Below are positions 33,391-42,411 of a DNA stretch of 64,000 nt, piece by piece (the stretch's first letter is position 1; the number at the start of each line of letters is the position of its first letter). This stretch comes from Enterococcus canis NBRC 100695 (GTDB lineage Bacteria > Bacillota > Bacilli > Lactobacillales > Enterococcaceae), in contig NZ_BCQJ01000003.1 in assembly GCF_001544375.1 (NCBI RefSeq), forward strand, positions 1 through 64,000, given 5' to 3'. Under the pieces are notes generated by a model. That model saw nothing but the letters and a program-made list of their open reading frames with translations, had not been told where the DNA came from and did not search any database. Both the position numbers and the translations under genes were made by a program.

Positions 33391-33988
33391 GTGCTGTACC
33401 TCCTAATGAGGGACTATTAACAGAAATCGTTGCCTCTAAGACATAATGCGGTAAATGCTCATGGGCATAACTTAGTGCCGCTTCAAAATAAGCAAAAAGT
33501 TGTTGCGCTGTTCCAGTCAGAAAAGTAACGTAATGGGCCGATTGAGGAGCCAAGCCCATCTCTTGCGCTAGCGCCACAATATGGGCAATCTCTTCCATAT
33601 AGTCTTGGCCAAAACTGTAAAATGAATATTTACAATGGACGAGAAAATCACCTTTTTCACGAATCAAAGCTTGATTAGGCTGTGCCTGACTACCATTCAG
33701 ATAACTATCCCCCTCTTGGTCCCCAGGACAACCTTTGGAAAAGGTCAACTCCCCTACCATGTGAGTTGTTGGTTCATAGGTGTTGATAAATAGTGCAGCG
33801 GTCGCGTCAACAACACTTGCCTGTTCCCCGCGGTACAAGGTACTGAAAAGATCAGTTTGACTCCAAACGGCTTCCGTCACTGTTTCATTGATACTTTTTA
33901 GAAGTGTATTTGCGTAGTCGTCTTTCATAGGATAGAGACTGACGCGGCAACCTGTGATATCTATTTTGCTTAGTGAACATTCTGTCAT
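33383..33988 (-). CDS. ykoF: thiamine/HMP-binding protein YkoF
   Basis: A 201-residue cytoplasmic protein with two repeated ferredoxin-like halves, like B. subtilis YkoF, which binds thiamine and the HMP moiety. Motifs GCRVSLYPMKDDY, FSKGCPGDQEGDSYLNG and VHCKYSFYSFG correspond to its conserved blocks. The start at MTECSLSK (33986-33988) gives the same length as B. subtilis YkoF; in-frame ATGs at 33997 and further upstream are possible, because the ribosome binding site AAAGGAGAGG sits between them. Confidence 0.85.
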   Translation of the reverse strand: MTECSLSKIDITGCRVSLYPMKDDYANTLLKSINETVTEAVWSQTDLFSTLYRGEQASVVDATAALFINTYEPTTHMVGELTFSKGCPGDQEGDSYLNGSQAQPNQALIREKGDFLVHCKYSFYSFGQDYMEEIAHIVALAQEMGLAPQSAHYVTFLTGTAQQLFAYFEAALSYAHEHLPHYVLEATISVNSPSLGGTAHV

Positions 33989-34022
33989 GTGATTCATCCT
34001 CTCCTTTAATTTTCTGTCCATC

Positions 34023-34079
34023 AAAAAAAGCGTTCCTCCTTTTTCATATCCACTGACAGACAGAAAAAAGCGAAACGCT
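34023..34079 (-). terminator. TPP riboswitch expression-platform terminator
   Basis: On the minus strand AGCGTT plus CTTTTTTC pairs with GAAAAAG plus AACGCT in a broken stem and is followed by TTTTTTTG. It lies between the TPP aptamer and ykoF, so TPP binding should cause termination here. Confidence 0.75.
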
Positions 34080-34098
34080 ACAAAAGTTTTGTACGTTG

Positions 34099-34182
34099 CC
34101 ACTTCCCTACGTTGGTACTAACCAAATCAGGTTCTAAGGGACTAGATTTTCATCTATCTCAGCCAAAGGCGCCCCTAGTGGA
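34099..34182 (-). promoter_or_regulatory. TPP (THI-box) riboswitch of ykoFEDC
   Basis: The minus strand contains the TPP aptamer landmarks in order: the closing helix from CTAGGGG, CTGAGA, then ACCTGAT, and finally GTACCAACGTAGGGAA. This marks the operon as thiamine-related. High TPP should switch off expression. Confidence 0.95.
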
Positions 34183-34206
34183 TAATCTATTCTACTTTAC
34201 ATGGGC

Positions 34207-34235
34207 AGTGTAGCATATACCAAGAGTGGATACAA
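34207..34235 (-). promoter_or_regulatory. promoter of the ykoFEDC operon
   Basis: TTGTAT, 17 bp, TACACT on the minus strand, with TG before the -10 (TGCTACACT). Transcription would start about 20 bases before the TPP aptamer. Confidence 0.7.
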
Positions 34236-34301
34236 TAAAAAAACACTTTGTCTATTATACTGGCCATTTCCGGGTGAACTAATACCTAAAAATTGCCTAA
34301 C

Positions 34302-34328
34302 AAAAAAGCCTTGGCTTGCGCCAAGACT
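34302..34328 (-). terminator. terminator of ezrA
   Basis: On the minus strand CTTGGC pairs with GCCAAG around GCAA and is followed by GCTTTTTTG, immediately behind the ezrA stop. Confidence 0.85.
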
Positions 34329-34331
34329 TTT

Positions 34332-36053
34332 CTACATCATATCGCGGTTATTAAAGTAAAATGCTTCAATTCGTTTGAAAGCACCTGGTTCAACTTTTTC
34401 CAAAGCCGTTCCGATTTCATCTAAAGCATCTTGGTAACGGTAATCTTTATTAAACAGTTCCAAGCTCTTTTCGATGGCATCACGGATGTTTGCATGGGTA
34501 TGACGATAACGGTTAGCATATTGCATCATTTGTTCCGTCAAAGCCGCACTGTCAACCAAGTCGTTGGTTTTCTTATCTAGCAATTCTAGATCTTCTTCAC
34601 ACAATTCGACTAAATGATTGATTTCTTCCATATTGATGCGGATTTTGTTTAATTCTTTGCTTAACTCTTCGATACGATCTGTAGCAACAAAGAAGAATTC
34701 CAGATAATCTGCCGGCAGACCTGGCAAGCGTTGTTTTTCAACGTAACGCTTCAAGTTGCGCAGTTTAAATTCAAACTGGTCGATTTTCTCTTGCGCAACT
34801 TTTTCCCCTTTACGGAGATCATGCAGTGAGCTGTCGATTTCTACTTGTTGGTTTTCGATATCGTTGAGGATTTGGTAAGCATCTTTTAAGAAGCTTTGAA
34901 CGATAGAATAAGGAATCGTATGTTCATCCAGTTGTGGTTGTAACGCCTCAAATTGACGAGTCAACTCTTCTAATTCTGTTTGGAAACCACGGGAGCGTCC
35001 CAATTCATTGTGATTCAAGGTGTAGCTTTGAGACGTATGGTCCAATTCGATCATCAATTGACGGTTGTTTTTCTTCGCATGATCGATATACTCACCGACC
35101 GTCTTTTGATTGCTTTGTACGTATTTTTTCGCGTCCATTTCGCGTTCAAGAACGTCATAGAGACCATCAATAGCGGCTTCTAAATCACGATTGCTGACTT
35201 CAACTGAATCAGCTTCCGTTTTTTCTAGATCCCCCATTGTTGCCTTCACTTTGTTGCGAACACGTTTGATGTCATCAGCAAAATTTTTCTCTGGGAAGAC
35301 ATAGTAATCGCGCACCATCTTGTTGTAACCATCTTCGATCTCTTTTAATTGATCTGGATAGGTTTTGTTCAAGTCAGTGTAAAGTGGTGGAATACGTTTG
35401 ATCAAATCTTCTAATTCATAAGTGTGGCGTTCAGCTTTTTCGAGAACTTCACGAGCTTCAATCGGATCGCCTGAAGTATTCAATGTTACAAACTGGGTAA
35501 ATTCAATCTCGACATTTTTCACTTGCTTTTGGAGTTCACTGTAGGCAGGTCCGTAGCTAGCGCTGTCTTCTTTCAACTGTTTCTTCAGCTCTTCATACAC
35601 ATCAAGAGCCTGTTGGACCTCAAGGGAATTACGTTCTTCACTCTCACGAAGCTCTTTTAATCCTTTACGGATCTCTTCGACTTGGCGTTCCATTTCAGCC
35701 ATAGTCGTTTCAGCTTCTGCAACCGCGTTTTTCGCTTTTAGGAAACGGAAAGTTTCATTAAGGTTTTCCACCTCAAAGATTTGGCTTTCCAACTCTGCAA
35801 AAGAGGTTGTGGAGATATCGGTCCATTTTTGGTTCCACTCACGGAAAGTGTTTTGGCTTTGTCCAACCAGGTGCATCTTTTTCACTTCATCGACTTCTTC
35901 AATAACAGGCAGATCAAACAAGGTTTCTTTGCGTTTTTCTAAAACATCCAGACGTTCTTGATTTTTCTTTCTCATAAAATAGCCGACTAGATAAAGTACA
36001 GCCGCGACAATGATGATTGCGATGACAATTCCAATGATTACATTGCTTCCCAT
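34332..36053 (-). CDS. ezrA: septation ring formation regulator EzrA
   Basis: EzrA is a membrane-anchored coiled-coil protein that regulates FtsZ ring assembly and links it to peptidoglycan synthesis. The protein is 573 residues. A single N-terminal helix (about residues 4-26, VIIGIVIAIIIVAAVLYLVG) anchors it with the bulk in the cytoplasm, followed by long E/K/Q-rich helices typical of the spectrin-like repeats. The ATG follows TTGGAGG. It is transcribed alone. Confidence 0.96.
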   Translation of the reverse strand: MGSNVIIGIVIAIIIVAAVLYLVGYFMRKKNQERLDVLEKRKETLFDLPVIEEVDEVKKMHLVGQSQNTFREWNQKWTDISTTSFAELESQIFEVENLNETFRFLKAKNAVAEAETTMAEMERQVEEIRKGLKELRESEERNSLEVQQALDVYEELKKQLKEDSASYGPAYSELQKQVKNVEIEFTQFVTLNTSGDPIEAREVLEKAERHTYELEDLIKRIPPLYTDLNKTYPDQLKEIEDGYNKMVRDYYVFPEKNFADDIKRVRNKVKATMGDLEKTEADSVEVSNRDLEAAIDGLYDVLEREMDAKKYVQSNQKTVGEYIDHAKKNNRQLMIELDHTSQSYTLNHNELGRSRGFQTELEELTRQFEALQPQLDEHTIPYSIVQSFLKDAYQILNDIENQQVEIDSSLHDLRKGEKVAQEKIDQFEFKLRNLKRYVEKQRLPGLPADYLEFFFVATDRIEELSKELNKIRINMEEINHLVELCEEDLELLDKKTNDLVDSAALTEQMMQYANRYRHTHANIRDAIEKSLELFNKDYRYQDALDEIGTALEKVEPGAFKRIEAFYFNNRDMM

Positions 36054-36146
36054 GTAGGTTCCTCCAATAAAGTTCTTCTATTGACAACTTTTTCGTTCAT
36101 AGAAAAAGGGTTCTTTATGATTAACAGGCTGAAAACTCTATGGCAA

Positions 36147-36152
36147 ATTATA
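36147..36152 (-). promoter_or_regulatory. extended -10 promoter of ezrA
   Basis: TGATATAAT on the minus strand gives a perfect -10 with an upstream TG; no good -35 is seen. A small hairpin with CTTTTTC/GAAAAAG arms follows in the leader (36088-36108). Confidence 0.55.
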
Positions 36153-36232
36153 TCATAGTCCAGACCTGGTAGCACTAACTAAATCAAAAAATTCCCTTGG
36201 AGAAACGTTGATTTTTTCTAAAGATTTTCTAT

Positions 36233-36865
36233 TCAGTTTGGTAAATATTGAAGCAATTCAGGGAGTCGTTTTAGGACGATATCAGCTTGTGACTGATCTA
36301 GTTCTTGGGCTTGTTTCAAGGCGAAGACAGACATACCGCTTGCTTTAGCAGCTTGGATTCCTTTAGGAGAATCTTCTACCGCAATCGCTTGCTGCGGTAG
36401 AACCGCCAAGCACGTCAAAGTGTGTTGATAGATAGCGGGATGCGGTTTGCTTTCTACAAACTGTTCGCCGCTTACGACACAATCAAAATACCCAGCTAGT
36501 CCGGTTGTTGTCAACATATGCTTGATCTCACTCATAAGCGATGAGGAAGCAAGTCCAATTTTAAGCTTTCGTTCTTTCAAGGATTTCAAAACGCTTGGTA
36601 CATCAGGATTTAAAAGCGTCACATAGTCAGCCGGATGCGTTTCTTTATAACGCTCGTAAGCCGCTTGCATCGCCGCTACCTCAGCAGGTTCCTTGATAAA
36701 CTCAGACCAAAATTGCTGCATGTTTCCTCCTACAAAATAGCTAGGCGGATAAGCCTCCAATGAAATTCCCTGTGATGCAAGGAATTTTTTGCGTCGTTCA
36801 TAGTAAAAACCTTCACTATCAACTAACACGCCGTCCATATCAAAGATGACTGCTTGTACCGTCAT
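36233..36865 (-). CDS. HAD-superfamily hydrolase, beta-phosphoglucomutase-like
   Basis: A 210-residue HAD-IA phosphatase. FDMDGVLVDSE (motif I), LASSSL (II), KPHPAIY (III) and VEDSPKGIQAAKASG (IV) are all intact. The cap domain (about residues 18-80) is the four-helix type. The substrate is not known; it is not linked to sugar genes here, so a housekeeping phosphatase is more likely than a mutase. AAGGAGG precedes the ATG. It is divergent from aspartate kinase. Confidence 0.85.
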   Translation of the reverse strand: MTVQAVIFDMDGVLVDSEGFYYERRKKFLASQGISLEAYPPSYFVGGNMQQFWSEFIKEPAEVAAMQAAYERYKETHPADYVTLLNPDVPSVLKSLKERKLKIGLASSSLMSEIKHMLTTTGLAGYFDCVVSGEQFVESKPHPAIYQHTLTCLAVLPQQAIAVEDSPKGIQAAKASGMSVFALKQAQELDQSQADIVLKRLPELLQYLPN

Positions 36866-36982
36866 TCGTCTGTCCTCCTTACTTAAAAGACACCATCTAT
36901 CAGTTTACCAAAAAAATATAAAAATTTAAAGACCTCCCAACGATTCCTTTCAGAAAATCCATGAAAGAAAGTGCGCGTCAGC

Positions 36983-37011
36983 TTGATTTTTCCAGAAATC
37001 TCTTGTATTCT
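36983..37011 (+). promoter_or_regulatory. promoter of aspartate kinase
   Basis: TTGATT, 17 bp, TATTCT, 40 bases before the start codon. Confidence 0.7.
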
Positions 37012-37051
37012 GTTAAAAATGAAAAAAACATTAGAAAGGGGCGTGGATAAA

Positions 37052-38401
37052 ATGAAGGTCGTAAAATTTGGCGGCAGTTCGCTAGCCTCTGCTACGCAAT
37101 TAGAAAAGGTCGTCGCAATTTTGCAGGCAGATCCCGAAAGACGCTATGTCGTCGTCTCAGCGCCAGGAAAACGCACGGAAGAAGATATTAAAGTAACCGA
37201 TCTTTTACTACAGATTTATGATCGGCTTTCTCAAGAGTTGGACGCTAGCACGCTGATTGAAGAAGTCATCAGTCGTTATCAAGCTATCGCAGATATTTTT
37301 CAATTACCTAGCGAGATTATGAAAAAAATCCGCGACCATTTTTTAAAGCTTTCCCAGCTCGCGATTGAAGAAAATGATTTTCTGCGTGATACCATCGTAG
37401 CCAGTGGTGAGGATATGAACGCCCGCCTAGTAGCTGGCATTTTGAATCAGGCAGGCTTAACGGCGCGCTACTTGCATCCTCGTGACTTTGGTCTTTTGGT
37501 CACTGCCGAGCCTGGCAATGCCCGTATACGTCATTCTTCTTATAGTAAAATGGCCAAGTGGAAAAATAGTCAGGAAATTTTAGTGATTCCTGGTTTCTTT
37601 GGCGTCACAGATACAGGACAGATCTGTACTTTTTCTAGGGGCGGCTCAGATATCAGCGGCTCTATCGTAGCGGCGGGTGTCGCGGCGGATCTTTATGAGA
37701 ATTTTACCGATGTTGACGGGATTTACGTCGCCCATCCAGGCATCGTTCATGAACCTGAAATGATTGAAGAACTGACTTACCGTGAAATGCGTGAGTTGGC
37801 TTATGCTGGCTTTTCCGTTTTTCACGATGAGGCTTTGATGCCTTCCTACCGAGCTAAAATTCCGGTGGTCATTAAAAATACCAATAATCCCACTCATCCT
37901 GGGACGCGCATTACGCTAGACCGGACTACTCACTCGCGACCGGTTGTCGGTATTGCTGGCGATAGTGGTTTTGTCTCTCTGTATATCAGCAAATATTTGA
38001 TGAACCGTGAAGTTGGTTTTGGTCGCCGTGTCTTACAGATTTTTGAAGACTTTGGTTTGAGCTACGACCATATGCCCTCTGGAATTGATGATATTTCGAT
38101 TATCTTACGAGAAAACCAATTGACACCTGTTCTTGAAGAAGAACTTTTACGAACCTTAGCCTATGAGCTGGATCCTGACGAGCTACGCATCACCCATGAC
38201 CTCTCAATTTTGATGGTAGTTGGGGAAGGCATGCGCCAACGGGTCGGGGTCACCGCCGAAACAACCGCCGCCTTGGCCCGCAAAGAAATCAACTTGGAGA
38301 TGATCAATCAAGGTTCTTCTGAGGTAAGTATCATGTTTGCCATTCATAATGAGCAAAAAGCCAAAGCGATTCGTGCGTTATACTATACATTTTTTGATTA
38401 G
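37052..38401 (+). CDS. aspartate kinase
   Basis: Phosphorylates L-aspartate, the first step towards lysine, threonine, methionine and diaminopimelate. The protein is 449 residues with an N-terminal kinase domain (KFGGSSLA at residues 5-12, VASGEDMNARL, TFSRGGSDISGS) and two C-terminal ACT domains for feedback by end-products. It is the long monofunctional type (YclM-like), so the isozyme class is uncertain. The ATG at 37052 has AAGGGG 10 bases before it; 27 codons upstream in the same frame cover the promoter and are excluded. The next gene begins 12 bases later, so the two are probably co-transcribed. Confidence 0.9.
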   Translation: MKVVKFGGSSLASATQLEKVVAILQADPERRYVVVSAPGKRTEEDIKVTDLLLQIYDRLSQELDASTLIEEVISRYQAIADIFQLPSEIMKKIRDHFLKLSQLAIEENDFLRDTIVASGEDMNARLVAGILNQAGLTARYLHPRDFGLLVTAEPGNARIRHSSYSKMAKWKNSQEILVIPGFFGVTDTGQICTFSRGGSDISGSIVAAGVAADLYENFTDVDGIYVAHPGIVHEPEMIEELTYREMRELAYAGFSVFHDEALMPSYRAKIPVVIKNTNNPTHPGTRITLDRTTHSRPVVGIAGDSGFVSLYISKYLMNREVGFGRRVLQIFEDFGLSYDHMPSGIDDISIILRENQLTPVLEEELLRTLAYELDPDELRITHDLSILMVVGEGMRQRVGVTAETTAALARKEINLEMINQGSSEVSIMFAIHNEQKAKAIRALYYTFFD

Positions 38402-38413
38402 GGAGGCCTTCAT

Positions 38414-39019
38414 ATGGGATTGATTGTCTTGATGGGCGCACAAGCAGTAGGGAAAATGACCGTTGGAAAAGCTTTGACGCAGCAATTGGACGCCAAGCTT
38501 TTATATAATCATCAAACAATTGACCCTTTTGCCACTTTTTTAGGCTACTCGGCGCCCACTTTCCAACTGTCAGATTGGATGCGAAAAGAATTATTTCAAG
38601 CCTTTGCTACCCATCCTGAGCTACGGACCTGTGAACACTTGATTTTTAGTGTTTTAATCAATTTCGATGATCCGGCTGATAAGGAATTTTTGGCTGACAT
38701 TAGCAATATCTTTCTGGCCCAGGATTTACCAGTCTATTTTGTTGAATTAGTGGCAGATTTAAACACACGTTTGCACCGAAACACCACGTCAGAACGTCTT
38801 GCCGCTAAACCTTCTAAACGCGATATCGAAGCGTCCCAAACAGAATTATTAACAAGCCATGCGACACATCGCTTAGTTTCACTGCCACAAGAGCTAACAA
38901 CCCTATTTCCGCAAATTCCGACTTATGTCTTAGATAATTCGCAACTAACGCCTACAGCAGCGGCAACGGCCATTGCTAGCTTTATCCATAGACATAAAAA
39001 TAAATCGCCACAGGCCTAA
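38414..39019 (+). CDS. P-loop kinase-like ATP-binding protein
   Basis: A 201-residue protein with a P-loop near the N-terminus (MGAQAVGKMT, residues 7-16), similar to small nucleoside/shikimate kinase-like proteins of Bacilli. The residue after the P-loop lysine is Met where Ser or Thr is usual, and a Thr follows. A lid-like region with RLHRNTTSERLAAKPSKRD is present. The substrate is unknown. GGGAGG precedes the ATG. Its last six codons lie in the palindromic terminator shared with the convergent gene and give HKNKSP. Confidence 0.7.
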   Translation: MGLIVLMGAQAVGKMTVGKALTQQLDAKLLYNHQTIDPFATFLGYSAPTFQLSDWMRKELFQAFATHPELRTCEHLIFSVLINFDDPADKEFLADISNIFLAQDLPVYFVELVADLNTRLHRNTTSERLAAKPSKRDIEASQTELLTSHATHRLVSLPQELTTLFPQIPTYVLDNSQLTPTAAATAIASFIHRHKNKSPQA

Positions 39020-39048
39020 CTAAAAGACCGTGGCGATTTATTTTTATG
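38993..39048. terminator. bidirectional terminator inside two coding ends
   Basis: A perfect 19-bp inverted repeat (arms 38993-39011 and 39030-39048, an 18-base loop). The arms end in ATTTTTATG, giving U-rich ends both ways. The stop codons of both convergent genes lie in the loop. Confidence 0.8.
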
Positions 39049-39549
39049 ACTATTTTTTTGGGCCGTTAAGGCTTGGCGAATCCGTTCTTCCGGTGCATAC
39101 TTTGCTTCCCAATCGGCTGGTTTCAACACTTTTTCCGTGATAGGGTCATAATGCGGTTGGCCATCTGGAAACAGCTTGCCCATATTGGCCTCATGCACAA
39201 TAGTAAAAATTGGAGCTGGATCAACACCTAACATGACAAAAGAACCATAGGTCAAATACAAAAGATCCGTCAGAGCATCTACTTCGTCCACTAAAGGATC
39301 GGTTATTTGCTTCTGTTTCCCCTCGATTTTGGCCGCCGCCCGATCAAGCGCTTGGTGCATCTTTACTACCTGCTCGGCGAAACGTTCTGGCTCACCTTCG
39401 ACAGCTGCGTATAAAAATTCCGTGATTTCTTCTATTTTAAATTCCGCCCGATGTTCAGCCAACTCAGCGTCAAAGGCAGTCGGCTGTTTGGGTATCCGTG
39501 GATCAAAAATCTGATGAAATTCCTGTGTTTGCTCATAAGGCGTCCTCAT
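39016..39549 (-). CDS. MazG-like/all-alpha NTP pyrophosphatase family protein
   Basis: A 177-residue mostly helical protein with acidic motifs like those of the all-alpha NTP pyrophosphohydrolases: KIEEITEFLYAA (ExxE) and DEVDALTDLLYL (ExxD). It may hydrolyse a nucleotide or a phosphorylated metabolite; the substrate is unknown. GGAGGAGGG lies just before the ATG at 39547-39549, which overlaps the end of the Cof-type gene by 17 bases. Its C-terminus reads HKNKSPRSFS, sharing HKNKSP with the convergent gene. Confidence 0.7.
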   Translation of the reverse strand: MRTPYEQTQEFHQIFDPRIPKQPTAFDAELAEHRAEFKIEEITEFLYAAVEGEPERFAEQVVKMHQALDRAAAKIEGKQKQITDPLVDEVDALTDLLYLTYGSFVMLGVDPAPIFTIVHEANMGKLFPDGQPHYDPITEKVLKPADWEAKYAPEERIRQALTAQKNSHKNKSPRSFS

Positions 39550-40393
39550 CAAAGCCCTCCTCCAACAAGCCATAATGGATCAGTGCTTGCTTAATCCCAT
39601 CTTCGTCATTCGGTAAAGTAACGTAATCCGCAATTTCTTTAATCTTGGGTCGGGCATTGCCCATGGCCACACCAATCCCCACGCCTGTTAGCATTTCTAA
39701 ATCATTATAGCTATCGCCAAAAGCCATAATTTCATGCAACTCCAGCCCCTTAGCTTCTGCAAAACGTTCAATTCCTCGTAATTTAGAGCCACCTTTAGGA
39801 ATCATGTCAGCCGTATAAGGATTAGAGCGGGTAAAATGTACCTCTGGCAATTTGTTTTCTAACTTGCCCGCCTCACTAGACGGACTCAGTAAAACACATT
39901 GATAGATTGGCTCTGCTAAAATCGCTAATTCCCGGTAGCGTCCAGGACGATTTTCCGGATTAAATCGTTGTAAGAGTCGTTTGATACTTCGAACCGAGGA
40001 TTTAGGAATCAGTTTTGCAAAGCGTTTTAAATAAGCATTTTGGCCCAGCGTCATAATTTTACTGCCGTCAATATGATCAGCGGCGCCAAACATGATTTGC
40101 CGTTGTTCTTGCTCCGCAAAGTCCACGATTTGGTTCAGCACACTTTGAGAAAAGGGATCGGCAAACAGCACTCGTTCCCGGTCATACACATATTGTCCGT
40201 TATAGGTGATAAATACATCCAAAGGCAGCTGATTGATCTGCTCATTCAGGCGATGCGGCCCGCGACCAGTTGCCACTCCGACAATGATGCCCTGCTTTTG
40301 AACAGCCTCTAATGCTCGTCGTGTTGAGGGAACTGTTTTTGCCTGGCTAGTGACTAAGGTGCCATCGATATCAAATAAAATAGCTTTAATCAT
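39533..40393 (-). CDS. Cof-type HAD hydrolase
   Basis: A 286-residue HAD-IIB phosphatase of the Cof/YidA type. FDIDGTLVTSQ carries the nucleophile (D8) and acid (D10), VATGRGPHR is motif II, KGGSKLRGIERF is motif III and FGDSYNDLEML is motif IV. The large C2 cap fills the middle. These enzymes dephosphorylate sugar phosphates, FMN or PLP; the substrate is unknown. AAGGAGAATT precedes the ATG. It lies between a DUF72 gene (8 bases upstream) and the MazG-like gene. Confidence 0.88.
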   Translation of the reverse strand: MIKAILFDIDGTLVTSQAKTVPSTRRALEAVQKQGIIVGVATGRGPHRLNEQINQLPLDVFITYNGQYVYDRERVLFADPFSQSVLNQIVDFAEQEQRQIMFGAADHIDGSKIMTLGQNAYLKRFAKLIPKSSVRSIKRLLQRFNPENRPGRYRELAILAEPIYQCVLLSPSSEAGKLENKLPEVHFTRSNPYTADMIPKGGSKLRGIERFAEAKGLELHEIMAFGDSYNDLEMLTGVGIGVAMGNARPKIKEIADYVTLPNDEDGIKQALIHYGLLEEGFDEDAL

Positions 40394-40401
40394 AATTCTC
40401 C

Positions 40402-41235
40402 TTAAAATAAATCAAGTTGTTTGGGATTTAGATGTTCATATTCAATTCCCAACTGTTTTTTAAACTGTAGTGCGTTTTCCGCCGCATCTCCGCCAGAATT
40501 GTTATTGAAAATGACGGTGACTTCTGAGACTTTTGTCGCCAGTTGTTGAACCGCCACGGCTAATTGGCTCAACTCTTCGTGATTATATCGATACAAGGTC
40601 CGTTTTTTGCGCCATTCACTATCATTGGCGCGCCACCCGGCAACATTCCGACCGTGAAAGCGGAAAACGAGAAAATCTGTATTTGTCACGAAAGGATAAA
40701 AAGGCACGGGATTCAGCGGAATTTGCGGTTCATCCACCACTACTAGTGAAAATTTTTCTGCCGTCATAAACTGCAACGTTTGTTTGACGTATTTGTCTAG
40801 ATACCACGAGCCATTCCGCAGCTCAATTGCTAGCGGCAAATCCCCAAACCACTGACGCAGTGTTTGCAAATAGCGGACATTTTCTGGTGTACAGCCAAAA
40901 GCCGCCGAAAACTGAATCAAAAAGGCCGACAGCTTGCCTGACTCGATCATCGGTGTCATTGCGTCAAGAAACGCGGTCACCATGGCTTCTTCCGAAGAGT
41001 AATATTGCTGCCAGTCCCCTTGGCAACTAATGCCCGAATAGACTTTGACTAAAAATTTAAACTCTGAGGGCGTTTCTTGCACCCACTTTTCTACACTACT
41101 TTTTCGAGGAATACCATAATAAGCGGTATCCAATTCCACCACCGGTAAGTGCGCGGCATATTCGTATAAGGAGGTATTCTTCTTGCCAGTTAAATACTCA
41201 TGTTCATTGAAGGACGTTAAGCCGATACGAATCAT
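40402..41235 (-). CDS. DUF72 domain protein
   Basis: A 277-residue DUF72 (YecE-like) protein with a TIM-barrel fold. VELDTAYYGIP, FKFLVKVYSG, AIELRNGSWY and FRFHGRNVAGW are conserved family blocks. The function of this family is unknown; homologues in other bacteria have been linked to nucleic acid or metabolite processing without proof. The ribosome binding site (GGGTGG) is weak. It begins a three-gene operon with the Cof-type and MazG-like genes. Confidence 0.85.
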   Translation of the reverse strand: MIRIGLTSFNEHEYLTGKKNTSLYEYAAHLPVVELDTAYYGIPRKSSVEKWVQETPSEFKFLVKVYSGISCQGDWQQYYSSEEAMVTAFLDAMTPMIESGKLSAFLIQFSAAFGCTPENVRYLQTLRQWFGDLPLAIELRNGSWYLDKYVKQTLQFMTAEKFSLVVVDEPQIPLNPVPFYPFVTNTDFLVFRFHGRNVAGWRANDSEWRKKRTLYRYNHEELSQLAVAVQQLATKVSEVTVIFNNNSGGDAAENALQFKKQLGIEYEHLNPKQLDLF

Positions 41236-41319
41236 TTTTATTCCACCCTGTTTTTTCTAATAAGATTAGTATACAATAACCACGAGTCAAGTGACAAAAA
41301 AGAATCTTGAGGTGAAACC

Positions 41320-42279
41320 ATGAAAGATATTTTAGTTTTACATACAGGCGGAACCATTGCCATGCAAGAAAATGCTACTGGTGAAGTTAGCCCCGGAGCT
41401 ACTAATCCTTTAATGGATGCTCATTTGGACATTCCAGCAGATGTGAATCTGATCGTAGAGGATATCTTTAATTTACCCTCTCCCCACATTACCCCAGAGC
41501 ACATGTTACAGTTGAAAAATCGCATTCAGGAGGTCGATGTTGCAGGGGTTGTCATTACCCATGGTACCGACACATTGGAAGAGACAGCTTTCTTCTTAGA
41601 TACGACGATTGGTGATGGCTGTCCCATCGTATTGACTGGCGCAATGCGTTCCAGCAACGAATTAGGCAGTGATGGCTTATACAATTTTGAGTCAGCTATT
41701 CGAGTAGCTGCTTGTCCCGAAGCCCGAGGCAAGGGTGTTTTAGTCGTTATGAATGATGAGATTCATACTGCTCGCTACGTGACAAAGACCCACACCACCA
41801 ATGTAGCGACATTTCGGACACCAACCTTTGGACCTATTGGCTTAGTAACGAAACAGCGAATCTTATTTTATCAAGAACTGATTGTTAACGACCGTTTAGC
41901 AGTTGATGCAGTTGCCGGTCACATTCCCATTATTAAAGCCTACGCCGGGATGACCGAGGAGTTATTTGAATTATTGAGCCCTGCCACTATTGATGGCTTG
42001 GTGATTGAAGCGCTGGGAGCTGGTAATCTGCCACCACAAACATTGCCGGCAATCAAACGCCTCTTAGACCAAGAGATTCCTATCGTTTTAGTGTCCCGCT
42101 GTTTCAACGGTGTAGTGGAGCCTGTTTATGCCTATGATGGCGCGGGCAAGCAGTTAGCCGATATGGGCGTTCTATTTTTGAACGGCATCAATAGTCAAAA
42201 AGCGCGACTTAAATTGTTGATTGCCTTAAATCATCCTTTAAAGGGCGCTGATTTAAAAACATTTATGGTGACCCAATAA
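41320..42279 (+). CDS. ansA: L-asparaginase
   Basis: Hydrolyses L-asparagine to aspartate and ammonia. The protein is 319 residues with no signal peptide, so it is the cytoplasmic type. The first catalytic threonine is in HTGGTIAM (T12) and the second in THGTDTLEETAFF; GAMRSSNELGSDG and HTTNVATF are further active-site blocks. GAGGTG precedes the ATG. A TACAAT -10 lies upstream with a poor -35. It is monocistronic, with a terminator behind. Confidence 0.92.
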   Translation: MKDILVLHTGGTIAMQENATGEVSPGATNPLMDAHLDIPADVNLIVEDIFNLPSPHITPEHMLQLKNRIQEVDVAGVVITHGTDTLEETAFFLDTTIGDGCPIVLTGAMRSSNELGSDGLYNFESAIRVAACPEARGKGVLVVMNDEIHTARYVTKTHTTNVATFRTPTFGPIGLVTKQRILFYQELIVNDRLAVDAVAGHIPIIKAYAGMTEELFELLSPATIDGLVIEALGAGNLPPQTLPAIKRLLDQEIPIVLVSRCFNGVVEPVYAYDGAGKQLADMGVLFLNGINSQKARLKLLIALNHPLKGADLKTFMVTQ

Positions 42280-42313
42280 TCAACAAGCATTCTTTATTCC
42301 GTTAATGTACGTA

Positions 42314-42350
42314 AAAGACAGAGAACTTTTCTAGGTTCCTGTCTTTTTTC
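42314..42350 (+). terminator. terminator of ansA
   Basis: AAAGACAG pairs with CTGTCTTT, an inner GAAC/GTTC helix continues it after a bulged A, and TTTTTTC follows. Confidence 0.8.
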
Positions 42351-42375
42351 TTTGCTTACTGTTGCATCAGCATTT

Positions 42376-42389
42376 TGTTACCGGTATCA
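42376..42389. promoter_or_regulatory. cre/LacI-type operator upstream of maltose phosphorylase
   Basis: TGTTACCGGTATCA fits the cre consensus TGWNANCGNTNWCA at every position. It lies 22 bp upstream of the -35. Two related operators (25752, 50078) lie 12 bp upstream of theirs. Confidence 0.65.
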
Positions 42390-42411
42390 GAGAGTTTTCT
42401 GGCAAATAAAA

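Noticed and set aside
33989-34102. Longer YkoF start inside the TPP expression platform
   Set aside because: It would code across the riboswitch terminator; the start near 33988 gives the family length.
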